A stretch of 64,000 bases of DNA from Lachnospiraceae bacterium. Its GTDB lineage: Bacteria > Bacillota > Clostridia > Lachnospirales > Lachnospiraceae. Below the pieces are notes generated by a model. The model was given only the letters and a program-made list of their open reading frames with translations, was not told where the DNA came from and did no database searches. Shown here piece after piece: positions 8,553 through 16,701 of the stretch; positions within the stretch are counted from its first letter, which is position 1; each line of letters starts with the position of its first letter. The stretch lies in NCBI GenBank assembly GCA_009774145.1, contig VSND01000016.1, positions 7,932-71,931 on the forward strand, written 5' to 3'. A program made the translations under genes and the position numbers.

Positions 8553-9857
8553 TTATTTTATCTGTTTCTTCTGCATGGACAAAAGTCTGTCCAGATAGAC
8601 CGACTTGAACTGTTTACTCGCAAGCGCCTGTTTCAGCGGCGGCAGCTTCAGGATCGTTCCGAATACCGCAGCCATGGCGCGGTGGTTGGCGAATGCCTGA
8701 TTGTCAAATACCAGGTTCTGCAAAGTGCCCTTTTCAATGGCTTGGAGTACAAACCGGTGGGTGCTGTTGACCGGCGTGATCACCTGCACCGGCCGGTGCT
8801 TCAGCTTAATCGCCTTCGTCGGACAGTTCCTTGCACAGACGCCGCAGCCAAGGCAGATTTCCCGGTCAATCTTCGGATGTTTTTTTGTCTTTGTTCCATC
8901 CGGATTTTCCTTTGCTCCCTCCATGGCAATGGCAAGAACCGGACAGACCTTTGCGCATTTCCCGCAGCCGATGCAGGTCTTAAGAGACACCTTTGGAATA
9001 TAGTTGGTCGTTGCCACCGGCTGCATGGGGCTGAACTTTCTGGCCGCCTGCAGCGCCTCGCAGCAGCATCCGCAGCAGTTGCAGATGAAGGCAGGATGCT
9101 CCCGTACATTTTCCCCGATCTGAACCAGGTTGCTGTCATAGGAACGCTCCAGCACATCCTTCGCCTCTTCTCTGGAGATCAGCCTTGCGTATTCCCCATG
9201 CTCCGCCAGAGAACGCGCCACATTGTCAAAAGTCAGACAAACATCCCAGGGAGCATCGATCTCGCAGGGATGTCCCGCATGATATGCCTTGTGGCGGCAG
9301 TAGCAGGTTCCAAGACCAATATACTTTGCCTCCTCTACAATATGTGTCGCGCGTTCATAGTCCAGAATATGGTTTGTCTTATCATTGGTCAGCACCGGCT
9401 CCTGCACAAACACCCGTCCAAGCCTGGTCTCCGTGGCAAAAAAGAGATCCTTGACGAAATCCTCCTCCACGTTCATATACTGCCAGTACAGTTCGCTCAG
9501 GTATTTCTGGTCGATATCCCCTCTGGTCCGCATGAGGGCAAATTCGATAAAGCCTGCCATGGGCGGCGGCATGACGAACTGCCTCTGTCCTTTATATTCC
9601 GAATCCACCAGAAGCGCTTTTTCACAGAGATGGTCCAGAAGTTTCTCCGCCTTTGCTTCCGTGGTTCCCCAGATCTTTGCCGCCCGCTTCAGGGTAAAGG
9701 GACGCACCGGAAGCCGCGCCACCCATTTTGCTTCCTTTTCCGTATACAACACCTGCAGAATCTTATACAGCGTGTCCGATGGCGGCGCTCCCTGAGTGAA
9801 CCAGTTGATCCGCTCCTCCAGATTCCTGTAGGCGTCCCTTGTTGTCAGATGTCCCAT
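8553..9857 (-). CDS. 4Fe-4S dicluster-containing protein
   Basis: Soluble protein of 434 aa. After a winged-helix-like N-terminal part (FTLKRAAKIWGTTEAKAEKL) comes a cysteine-rich middle (CYCRHKAYH, then CNCCGCCCEAL). Two ferredoxin clusters follow: CIGCGKCAKVCP and CLGCGVCARNCP, at about residues 318-330 and 355-370. I chose the ATG at 9857, which has AAAGGAG at good spacing, over an in-frame extension to 10043 with no site. An electron-transfer role is likely, but the partner and substrate are not evident from neighbours. Confidence 0.8.
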   Translation of the reverse strand: MGHLTTRDAYRNLEERINWFTQGAPPSDTLYKILQVLYTEKEAKWVARLPVRPFTLKRAAKIWGTTEAKAEKLLDHLCEKALLVDSEYKGQRQFVMPPPMAGFIEFALMRTRGDIDQKYLSELYWQYMNVEEDFVKDLFFATETRLGRVFVQEPVLTNDKTNHILDYERATHIVEEAKYIGLGTCYCRHKAYHAGHPCEIDAPWDVCLTFDNVARSLAEHGEYARLISREEAKDVLERSYDSNLVQIGENVREHPAFICNCCGCCCEALQAARKFSPMQPVATTNYIPKVSLKTCIGCGKCAKVCPVLAIAMEGAKENPDGTKTKKHPKIDREICLGCGVCARNCPTKAIKLKHRPVQVITPVNSTHRFVLQAIEKGTLQNLVFDNQAFANHRAMAAVFGTILKLPPLKQALASKQFKSVYLDRLLSMQKKQIK

Positions 9858-10067
9858 GCTGTCGTTCTCCTTTCTTCTCTTTCCTGCATTTATACTCACG
9901 AGCGATGATATTTTCCGCAATATCTGCAGCTTATCTCGCCTGTGAGTCGGGTTGCATGGCAGATTTTTGTGATCGCAAGTATATGTTATCACAAAAATGC
10001 TTCCCGGGAAAGTCCCAGGAAGCAGGCAAACCGGCAGATGCATGCCCTGACTGACAGGCGGCTTTGT

Positions 10068-10964
10068 TTATTCTATCATATAGATATTCTGTTCCGTCAT
10101 CTCCTCATATGCCACGTCGACCGTCTTCGCATCTCCCAGACAGGAATCCCGCCACTGTTCATATTCCGGCCCGTCTATGGGATCGATGTAATCCGACACG
10201 CCTTCCGGCCGGACATAATACACAACGCCGTCTCCGTCCGCGTCAATCTCTTCCGGAAAACTGATATTCCAGCCCGGATCGGTCTCTGAGATCTTCCGGT
10301 CCCAGGCCTCCACTTCCGCCGTCACGCGGTACGCATCCGCTTCCGCATCATACTCCCACAGGGTATAGGGCCACAGCGTATCCCCGGAAAGCCCTTGGTT
10401 GTGGCTCCAGCCGGCTTCGATCATGCCGTTGTCATAATAAGTCAAAAGCGGATACTCCCGAAGCTGCTCTCTGACGCTCTTCGTCTCATTGTCATAGTCA
10501 TAGATCAGCTCCATCATCCCTGCAGTCGGCGCCGTCACATACTGAATGATCAGTTCCCGCTTCCCGTCTCCGTCAATATCACACACGGCAAACCGATTAT
10601 CGGACATTTTTCCAGACGCGCCCTCTGTCGGCGAAGGCACTGCGCTTCCGTCCGGAAGCCTGTTTTCCATACAGAGGTCAAGCAGCGTGCCCATATACTG
10701 ATCTTTTCGGTTTTCATTGTCATTGATGCCCTCTTCTCCTGATGTCTCCAAAACCGGATCTGCGTCCTCCAGATTTTCTTCCTCTCTGTTTTCTCCGTCT
10801 TCAGCCTCGGCTTCCGTATCAGAAGCCGGAAGCGCCTCTTCCTCGGCTTCCGTCTGCACACCGGTATCTGCCTGTGCTTCCTTTTCGCTTCCGCACGCTG
10901 CCGTCCCCATGACCAGCATACCTGCAAGAAGCAGACTGCATAATTTTTTCGTCCTCATCTTCAT
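10068..10964 (-). CDS. Putative lipoprotein
   Basis: Secreted lipoprotein of 298 aa: signal peptide with basic start, hydrophobic core and lipobox GTAAC at about residue 24. An acidic low-complexity linker (Glu/Asp/Ala-rich, about 30-85) leads to a globular domain of about 200 residues with a CDIDGDGKRELII calcium-loop-like segment. A second DADGDG segment lies nearer the C-terminus. The DxDxDG pattern suggests dockerin- or EF-like ion binding; no enzyme signature is evident. It begins 23 bases after the M56 peptidase gene and is likely co-transcribed with it. Confidence 0.7.
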   Translation of the reverse strand: MKMRTKKLCSLLLAGMLVMGTAACGSEKEAQADTGVQTEAEEEALPASDTEAEAEDGENREEENLEDADPVLETSGEEGINDNENRKDQYMGTLLDLCMENRLPDGSAVPSPTEGASGKMSDNRFAVCDIDGDGKRELIIQYVTAPTAGMMELIYDYDNETKSVREQLREYPLLTYYDNGMIEAGWSHNQGLSGDTLWPYTLWEYDAEADAYRVTAEVEAWDRKISETDPGWNISFPEEIDADGDGVVYYVRPEGVSDYIDPIDGPEYEQWRDSCLGDAKTVDVAYEEMTEQNIYMIE

Positions 10965-10987
10965 TTTACTTTCCTTCTTCCCTTTAC

Positions 10988-12718
10988 TTAATGTGAAAAT
11001 CCTTCCGGATAAGGGCCGTAGATGCTGCTTACCCCGATAAAACTGCCCTCCAGTGTCACCTCATAAAATGTCCCGTCTGTCGTATATACCCTCTGTGTCC
11101 ATGATTCCGGCAGCGACTCTGTATGACCGATCTCTTCTCCCTGATAGACGGCGCTGTGTTCCAGAAACCAGACGGCCAGTTTCTGGTCACTCATCTGCTC
11201 TGCATGCTCCGGAAGAGCCAGCTGCTGCACATCCGAGAACCAGACCCGTCTGGCGCCTGCGCAGTCCATGGACGGAATTACCAGCGCATCATACCCCTGC
11301 GCTTCCCCAAAGGCTCTCGTATAAAAGAGCCGGCTGTGAGACAGGTCTTCCAGCGTCCTTGCAAAGAAAAAGGTCCCCAGATCACTGCATTCATATACAC
11401 AGCTTTCCACCTGATATCCGGTCAGATCATACAGCTCCCGAAGAGCTGTCCTTGCCAGCATCTCCAGCTCCTGCTCCGGACGAAGGCCCGGTGTGAAATA
11501 AGGATTATCCTCCCGGACCACATGAGTGACCTCCGTCCTTTGGTAGCCCATACGGTGTTCCGGCTCCCATACCCGCACCGGTTCTGTGTCCCCGGCTTCA
11601 GACGCTGTATCTTCCGGCAGTTCTGCCCCTGTATCCTGTATTTCGTTCTCACCGGCATTCAGCAAAAGCCCCGGCTTTGTCACGCTCTTCGCAGCAGCCG
11701 GACGCACCACCAGGCCCAGAATCATCACTGCAGCCGCCAGGCCCGCAGCGCTCCTCAGCACAATATGTCTCTTCTGAAAACGGAGGATATGCCGGATCCG
11801 CATGCCTGCCGAGGGTTCGCCGAAGGTAAGAGAGGATACCCGGTATCCATTCTGTGCCGCTGCATATTTCAGAAGGCTCTGTGCATACTGCTTTCTGGAT
11901 GTGCCGCCGGAGACCGCAAATACCGCCTCGTCGCAGCAGATCTCCATATCCCGGCAGAACAGCGCCCACGAAAGCCAGACCAGCGGATTGAACCAGTGTA
12001 TGGACACTGCAGCAAAAAATGCCAGTTTGGTCAGAGAGTCCTTTCTATGCCTGTGGCAGCTCTCATGAGCGATGATGCAGTTTTTCTCTTCTTCCTCCAG
12101 CCCCGTCGGCAGAAAGATCACCGGACGGAAAATACCCCACAGGAAGGGCGCCGGAAGTCCTTCCACCTCCGCGATCCGTTTCTCCCCATCCCAGCTCTTC
12201 CAGCGATCCCTGGACAGCTTTTTTCCCGTTCTCGCAGCATATGCCAGATTATACAGAAGGATCACGAAGAATCCCGGAAGCCAGACGACCCGCAGAATGT
12301 CCGGCAGTCTCTGCCAAAGCATGGCGATGTTCCAGATCCGGCCCGTTTGTGCAGACGCGGAAGGATTATAAAAATCCACCTTCGCCGCCGGCTGCAGGAC
12401 GGTTCTCTCAAAACCCGGCTGCTGCTCCTGCGCCGGATTCGAAGCAGCGGCATACTCCGCCTCACCGGTATACACAAAGATGCCTTCTGCCTGCGTCGTC
12501 TGCGCTTCCACAGACAGGCTTCCCACCGGTTCGGGAATCAGGCTGAACCTGCCCCGGATCTCAAAGGGTATGACCAGATTCAAAAATACGGCCACCCACA
12601 GACAGAAAGCATATTTTCTCCCGAAACCCGACAGCAGAAGCCGGGCCGGAAGGATCAGCAGGATACAGTAGCTGCCAATCAGGCTCATACGGATCAATCC
12701 CTCCGATATATCCCACAT
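10988..12718 (-). CDS. M56-family (BlaR1/MecR1-like) membrane metallopeptidase
   Basis: 576-aa protein with about four N-terminal membrane helices and a cytosolic zinc peptidase domain. IIAHESCHRHRKD holds HExxH near residue 216, followed by HWFNPLVW and the third ligand region DMEICCDEAV. A further helix near 330 leads to an extracellular C-terminal domain that lacks the penicillin-binding SxxK/KTG motifs of true BlaR1. It is therefore probably a signalling protease for some other surface cue. No BlaI/MecI gene is adjacent. The ATG has a GGAGG site. Tandem dyads at 12743-12789 cover its promoter. Confidence 0.8.
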   Translation of the reverse strand: MWDISEGLIRMSLIGSYCILLILPARLLLSGFGRKYAFCLWVAVFLNLVIPFEIRGRFSLIPEPVGSLSVEAQTTQAEGIFVYTGEAEYAAASNPAQEQQPGFERTVLQPAAKVDFYNPSASAQTGRIWNIAMLWQRLPDILRVVWLPGFFVILLYNLAYAARTGKKLSRDRWKSWDGEKRIAEVEGLPAPFLWGIFRPVIFLPTGLEEEEKNCIIAHESCHRHRKDSLTKLAFFAAVSIHWFNPLVWLSWALFCRDMEICCDEAVFAVSGGTSRKQYAQSLLKYAAAQNGYRVSSLTFGEPSAGMRIRHILRFQKRHIVLRSAAGLAAAVMILGLVVRPAAAKSVTKPGLLLNAGENEIQDTGAELPEDTASEAGDTEPVRVWEPEHRMGYQRTEVTHVVREDNPYFTPGLRPEQELEMLARTALRELYDLTGYQVESCVYECSDLGTFFFARTLEDLSHSRLFYTRAFGEAQGYDALVIPSMDCAGARRVWFSDVQQLALPEHAEQMSDQKLAVWFLEHSAVYQGEEIGHTESLPESWTQRVYTTDGTFYEVTLEGSFIGVSSIYGPYPEGFSH

Positions 12719-12742
12719 GTTCCTTCCTCCCTTCTCTTATTT

Positions 12743-12789
12743 TAAGTTTAATTTTCTTAAACCCACAATAAGTTTATACTTTTTAAACC
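12743..12789. promoter_or_regulatory. Tandem dyad repeats over the M56 promoter
   Basis: Two 21-base direct repeats (12743-12763 and 12769-12789) match at 17 of 21 positions, and each is an inverted repeat of the form GTTTAA-N5-TTAAAC or a near variant. The second overlaps the likely -10 (minus strand TATAAA, 12773-12778) of a promoter whose -35 is TTGACA (12794-12799). This is a classic repressor-operator arrangement; the repressor is not in the window. Confidence 0.5.
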
Positions 12790-12826
12790 ATTCTGTCAAG
12801 TTATTTTTTATATCCCCACTTTTCTG

Positions 12827-12854
12827 TTGAAAATTTTTCTCAAGTCAGTATAAT
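12827..12854 (+). promoter_or_regulatory. Sigma-A-like promoter of cbiL
   Basis: TTGAAA (12827-12832), a 16-base spacer and a perfect TATAAT (12849-12854) lie 40 bases before the cbiL ATG. No cobalamin-riboswitch-like leader fits in the remaining space. Confidence 0.65.
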
Positions 12855-12893
12855 AAAGACATTGACACCAAACACAAAGGAGAGAACGATATT

Positions 12894-13592
12894 ATGGCAG
12901 GAATATTATATGGAGCAGGCGTGGGACCTGGAGATCCGGAACTTATGACGCTGAAGGCCGTACGTCTCATCAGAGAAAATGAGATTATCGCCCTTCCGGG
13001 CCCTGCGGCAAAGGAAACCGTAGCTTATCAGATCGCTGTGCAGGCAGTACCGGAACTGGCAGAAAAGACTCTGATTCCCGTTGAGATGCCCATGACGCAT
13101 GATCAGGCGGAGATGAACCGGAATCACGAGAAAGCTGCCGACCTTCTGGAGCACTATCTCAGAGAAGGCCGGAATGTGGTATTCCTGACACTGGGAGACC
13201 CTACGATCTACTCTACTTATCTGTATGTACAGAAAAGAATCGCCGCCCGCGGCTATGAGACCCGCCTGATCAGCGGCATCACTTCCTTCTGCGCCGCTGC
13301 TGCCAGAACCAATACCCCTCTGGCAGAATGGAGTGAACAGCTTCATATCCTTCCAGCCGTCCACCGTCTGGACAGCAGGCTGGAGCAGCCCGGCAACTAT
13401 GTACTGATGAAATCCGGGAAAAAGATGAATCAGGTAAAAGAGATTCTGGCCGCAAGCGGCCGGGAGGTTGTCATGGTAGAAAACTGCGGCATGGAAAACG
13501 AACATATTTACCAGAGCGTGGAAGAGATTCCGGATGATGCCGGCTACTATTCTCTGATCATCGCAAAGGAAGCCCGTACTGTACATGATTGA
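12894..13592 (+). CDS. cbiL: Cobalt-factor II / precorrin-2 C20-methyltransferase
   Basis: SAM-dependent methyltransferase of cobalamin corrin-ring synthesis, 232 aa (normal length). The family start GVGPGDPELMTLKA (residues 9-22) and the LTLGDPTIYSTYLYV loop are intact. The neighbourhood is unusual: no other cobalamin gene flanks it, and its last eight bases overlap the start of an ABC-2 transporter ATPase. Either the pathway genes lie elsewhere, or this is a leftover or repurposed copy. Enzyme family certain, anaerobic CbiL rather than aerobic CobI inferred from host type. Confidence 0.88.
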   Translation: MAGILYGAGVGPGDPELMTLKAVRLIRENEIIALPGPAAKETVAYQIAVQAVPELAEKTLIPVEMPMTHDQAEMNRNHEKAADLLEHYLREGRNVVFLTLGDPTIYSTYLYVQKRIAARGYETRLISGITSFCAAAARTNTPLAEWSEQLHILPAVHRLDSRLEQPGNYVLMKSGKKMNQVKEILAASGREVVMVENCGMENEHIYQSVEEIPDDAGYYSLIIAKEARTVHD

Positions 13593-14421
13593 ACTGAAAG
13601 ACCTGACAAAAACCTTTGAAAATTTTACAGCGGTGGATTCGTTAAATCTATGCATTGCATCCGGAGAGTTCTTTGGGCTTCTGGGTCCCAACGGCGCCGG
13701 TAAGACCACAACCATCGGCATGCTGTCCACCCTGCTTCTGCCCACCCGCGGAGAGATTCTCATTGACGGAGAACGGCTGACGCGGAAGAGAAAAGACATC
13801 AAACAAAAGGTCAGCGTGATCACCCAGGAATATTCCATGCGGCAGGATATGGATATGGATGAGATCATGGAATATCAGGGGCGCCTGTATTTTCTCCCGG
13901 TAAAGCAGATCCGCAGCCGTACGGAAGAACTTTTTGCATTTGCCGGACTGACCGAACACCGTTACAAGACGATCCGGAAGCTCTCCGGCGGCATGAAGCG
14001 GAAGCTGATGATCTGCCGCGCCCTGCTGACCGAACCGGAAATCCTCCTGCTGGATGAACCGACCGCCGGTATGGACGCCATATCCAGACGGCAGATGTGG
14101 CATCTGCTCCGTCAGCTGAACGAGAAGGGACTCACCATCCTTCTAACCACCCACTATATCGAAGAGGCGCAGGCGCTCTGTCATCGGGTGGCTCTTATGA
14201 ACAGCGGAAAGCTGAACGATGTGGACACACCGGCGCATCTGATCGACAAGCTGGGCGCCTATGCCGTTGACGAACACCGGCCTGACGGGATCCACAGCCG
14301 GTATTTTCCGGACAGGGAGCAGGCCATCGCATATCTGTCCTGCCTTGAAGGACCATGTACCTTAAGAGACACAACTCTGGAGGATGTGTTTGTTGAGCAG
14401 GCCGGAAAACGGCTGTCCTGA
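13585..14421 (+). CDS. ABC-2 type transporter ATP-binding protein
   Basis: ATPase of an export-type ABC system, 278 aa. Walker A GPNGAGKTT (about 35-43), signature LSGGMKRK (about 133), Walker B ILLLDEPTAGMD (about 152-163) and the switch histidine in TTHYIEEA are all present. The C-terminal tail ending TLEDVFVEQAGKRLS is typical of the daunorubicin/Nod-factor exporter group. It overlaps cbiL by eight bases and is followed by the permease gene after a 122-base gap that contains a long inverted repeat. Substrate unknown. Confidence 0.92.
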   Translation: MIELKDLTKTFENFTAVDSLNLCIASGEFFGLLGPNGAGKTTTIGMLSTLLLPTRGEILIDGERLTRKRKDIKQKVSVITQEYSMRQDMDMDEIMEYQGRLYFLPVKQIRSRTEELFAFAGLTEHRYKTIRKLSGGMKRKLMICRALLTEPEILLLDEPTAGMDAISRRQMWHLLRQLNEKGLTILLTTHYIEEAQALCHRVALMNSGKLNDVDTPAHLIDKLGAYAVDEHRPDGIHSRYFPDREQAIAYLSCLEGPCTLRDTTLEDVFVEQAGKRLS

Positions 14422-14486
14422 CAGAACATATGATCCGGCTGCCTGTTAAGATACCGGCAGCACAAAAGCCCCTCATATGTTCTGTC
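14420..14486 (+). repeat. 14-bp perfect inverted repeat enclosing an inner hairpin
   Basis: GACAGAACATATGA (14420-14433) is the exact reverse complement of 14473-14486. Inside, GCTGCC (14438-14443) pairs with GGCAGC (14456-14461). The outer arm begins within the ATPase stop codon, and the element fills most of the gap before the permease start at 14544. No T-run follows, so it is probably an RNA stability or coupling structure, or a small palindromic insertion, rather than a terminator. Confidence 0.6.
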
Positions 14487-14543
14487 TGCTGCAAACAGAG
14501 CTGCAGGATGCGGCCCTGGAACAATATATGGAGTGTCAGTATT

Positions 14544-15275
14544 ATGGGAATTATAACTATTTTATGGGAAAAATGGAGAGAATTTATCCGGGATTTCACC
14601 CGGATTACGCTTGCTGCCATGGTAGCGCCGCTGATGTACCTGATCGTATTCGGCTGGGGAATCCGGACTTCCATGAACGGCCAGCCTTATCTGTATTTTC
14701 TCATACCAGGCGTTGTCTCCCTGACCACCATGAACGGCAGTTTTAATGCTATCGCCCAGAATCTGAATGTCCAGCGCCTGTACGAAAAAGCTTTTGACCA
14801 GGTTATCATCTCGCCCACTCCGCTCTGGCAGTTCATCGCCGGGCAGATTCTGGCGGGCGCCTTAAGGGGACTGTACGCCGGCGGCATCATCCTTTTTCTG
14901 GTCCTTCCGGTCAGGACCGGACTGGTATTCAACGCTCTGTCCTTTTTCATCCTCTTCTTAAACGGAGCCGTATTTTCCTCCATCGGGATCGTAGTCTCGT
15001 TCCTTGCGAGAAACCATGCGGATGTACCGCGTTTTTCCAATTATTTTATCATGCCCATGGCCTATCTGTGCAATACCTTTTTCGCCACAGACAATATTCC
15101 CCATGGAGCCCGTGAATTTATCGCCGCACTTCCGCTTTCCCAGACAAGCCGTATGATCCGGAGCATCGCTTTTAGAGAACCCTGTTCTTTACACGGCATT
15201 CTGATACTGCTTGGATATCTTACGGTATTTACAAGTGTAGGGCTGTATTTCGTTTACCAGAAAAAGAATCTGTAA
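14544..15275 (+). CDS. ABC-2 type transporter permease
   Basis: Integral membrane subunit of 243 aa with six predicted helices and the ABC2_membrane pattern (PLMYLIVFGWGI near the start, then MNGSFNAIAQNLNVQRLYEKAFDQVIISPTPLW-like coupling segment and a late ALPLSQTSRMIR). The ATG at 14544 follows GGAG at ten bases; an upstream ATG at 14430 falls inside the inverted repeat and lacks a binding site. It pairs with the ATPase encoded just upstream as a small exporter. Substrate unknown. Confidence 0.87.
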   Translation: MGIITILWEKWREFIRDFTRITLAAMVAPLMYLIVFGWGIRTSMNGQPYLYFLIPGVVSLTTMNGSFNAIAQNLNVQRLYEKAFDQVIISPTPLWQFIAGQILAGALRGLYAGGIILFLVLPVRTGLVFNALSFFILFLNGAVFSSIGIVVSFLARNHADVPRFSNYFIMPMAYLCNTFFATDNIPHGAREFIAALPLSQTSRMIRSIAFREPCSLHGILILLGYLTVFTSVGLYFVYQKKNL

Positions 15276-15404
15276 TGTTTCTCCTGAACCTGAAAACAAT
15301 AATTTTTACGGATATTTCCCATATGATTGACACGCCCTCTCTGCATTTGCTAAAATATCTTCGGAAAAATATTCCACCATAATAAAAGCAAAGGAATGAT
15401 ATAA

Positions 15405-16613
15405 ATGCCCAGACTCAACGAAAATTATCTGAACCTGAAGGAAAGCTACCTGTTCTCGGAGATTGCCCGCCGGACTTCCTCTTATGCCGGGAAAAACCCG
15501 GAGAAAGGCGCGCAGATCATCCGGCTTGGTATCGGAGACGTGACAAGGCCGCTTGGGAAGACGGTTTTAAACGCCCTGCATGAAGGCGTGGATGCTATGG
15601 GTTCCACAGAGACTTTTAAGGGATATGGTCCGGAACAGGGCTATGAAGCAACACGGAATGCCGTAGCCGCCTATTATAAAAAGAACGGCGTTGACGTGGA
15701 ACCGGAAGCCATCTTTATTTCAGACGGCGCCAAAAGCGATACCGGAAATATCACGGACCTCTTTGGTCCCGGCAATGTGATCCTGATCCCGGATCCGGTC
15801 TATCCGGTCTATGTGGACACCAACATCATGTGCGGAAATGAAGTGACTTATCTGCCCGGAAATGCAGAAAATGATTTTCTTCCCATGCCGGACAGGAAGC
15901 AGCACGCGGATATCATCTATCTGTGCTCTCCCAACAATCCGACCGGAGCATGCTACAACAAAGAGCAGTTGACAGAATGGGTGGATTATGCACTTGCAAA
16001 CGATGCCGTCATTCTCTTTGACGCTGCCTATGAGGCGTTTGTCTCTGAGCCGGAACTCCCAAGAAGCATCTATGCCATTGAAGGCGCCAGAAAATGCGCC
16101 ATTGAATTCTGCTCCCTGTCCAAGACCGCAGGCTTTACCGGAACCCGCTGCGGATATACCGTTGTTCCGAAGGAACTGGTCTTCACGGCTTCAACAGGCG
16201 CTGTGATGTCCCTGAATGCCATGTGGAATCGCCGCCAGTGTACGAAGTTCAACGGAACCTCCTATATTGTACAGAAGGGTGCAGAACTGGTGTTCTCTGA
16301 GGAGGGAATCCGGGAATGCCAGGAGAACATTGACTGTTACAGGAAAAATGCAAAGACGATCGCAGACACGCTGGCCGAACTGGGCATCCGTTTCTTCGGC
16401 GGTATCAATTCCCCTTACATCTGGTTCGAGTGCCCGAACGGCATGGATTCTTGGAGCTGTTTTGATTACCTTCTGGAACATATTCAGGTAGTCGGAACCC
16501 CGGGTGCCGGTTTCGGTGAGAACGGAAAGAATTTCTTCCGGCTGACCGCCTTCGGCACTTATGAGAAGACGGTGGAAGCAATGGAGCGTTTTAAGAAACT
16601 ATTCAGCCGCTAA
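15405..16613 (+). CDS. dapL: LL-diaminopimelate aminotransferase
   Basis: PLP-dependent aminotransferase that converts tetrahydrodipicolinate directly to LL-diaminopimelate for lysine and peptidoglycan, 402 aa. The family opening NENYLNLKESYLFSEIARR, the GIGDVTRPL segment, PDPVYPVYVDTN and the PLP lysine in SLSKTAGFTGTR are all present. It stands alone with an AAAGGA-type site and ends in a very stable hairpin. DapL is common in anaerobic Clostridia. Call secure. Confidence 0.93.
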   Translation: MPRLNENYLNLKESYLFSEIARRTSSYAGKNPEKGAQIIRLGIGDVTRPLGKTVLNALHEGVDAMGSTETFKGYGPEQGYEATRNAVAAYYKKNGVDVEPEAIFISDGAKSDTGNITDLFGPGNVILIPDPVYPVYVDTNIMCGNEVTYLPGNAENDFLPMPDRKQHADIIYLCSPNNPTGACYNKEQLTEWVDYALANDAVILFDAAYEAFVSEPELPRSIYAIEGARKCAIEFCSLSKTAGFTGTRCGYTVVPKELVFTASTGAVMSLNAMWNRRQCTKFNGTSYIVQKGAELVFSEEGIRECQENIDCYRKNAKTIADTLAELGIRFFGGINSPYIWFECPNGMDSWSCFDYLLEHIQVVGTPGAGFGENGKNFFRLTAFGTYEKTVEAMERFKKLFSR

Positions 16614-16621
16614 TCAAAGGA

Positions 16622-16701
16622 CTGCTGCAAAATGTAAGCCTGTCTGTCCGATCCGCTCCATGCAGTGCGGAGCATACAGGCAGGCTCACATTTTACAGCA
16701 G
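16622..16701 (+). terminator. Long hairpin terminator after dapL
   Basis: CTGCTGCAAAATGTAAGCCT at the left pairs, with few mismatches, with the segment ending at 16701 (AGGCTCACATTTTACAGCAG), giving a stem of over 20 pairs. Downstream on the plus strand is TTATTTTCACCCTTTTTT. The right arm overlaps the stop codon of the convergent kinase gene. Confidence 0.75.

Noticed and set aside
10988..12718. Beta-lactam sensor BlaR1
   Set aside because: The outer domain lacks SxxK and KTG motifs and neither BlaI nor a beta-lactamase is nearby.
11123..12745. Long plus-strand open frame opposite the M56 gene
   Set aside because: Antisense shadow: Arg/His/Pro-rich, no ribosome site, no domain, and the opposite strand holds clear M56 motifs.
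12719..12893. Cobalamin riboswitch before cbiL
   Set aside because: Only 40 bases separate the -10 and the ATG; too short, and no B12-box sequence.
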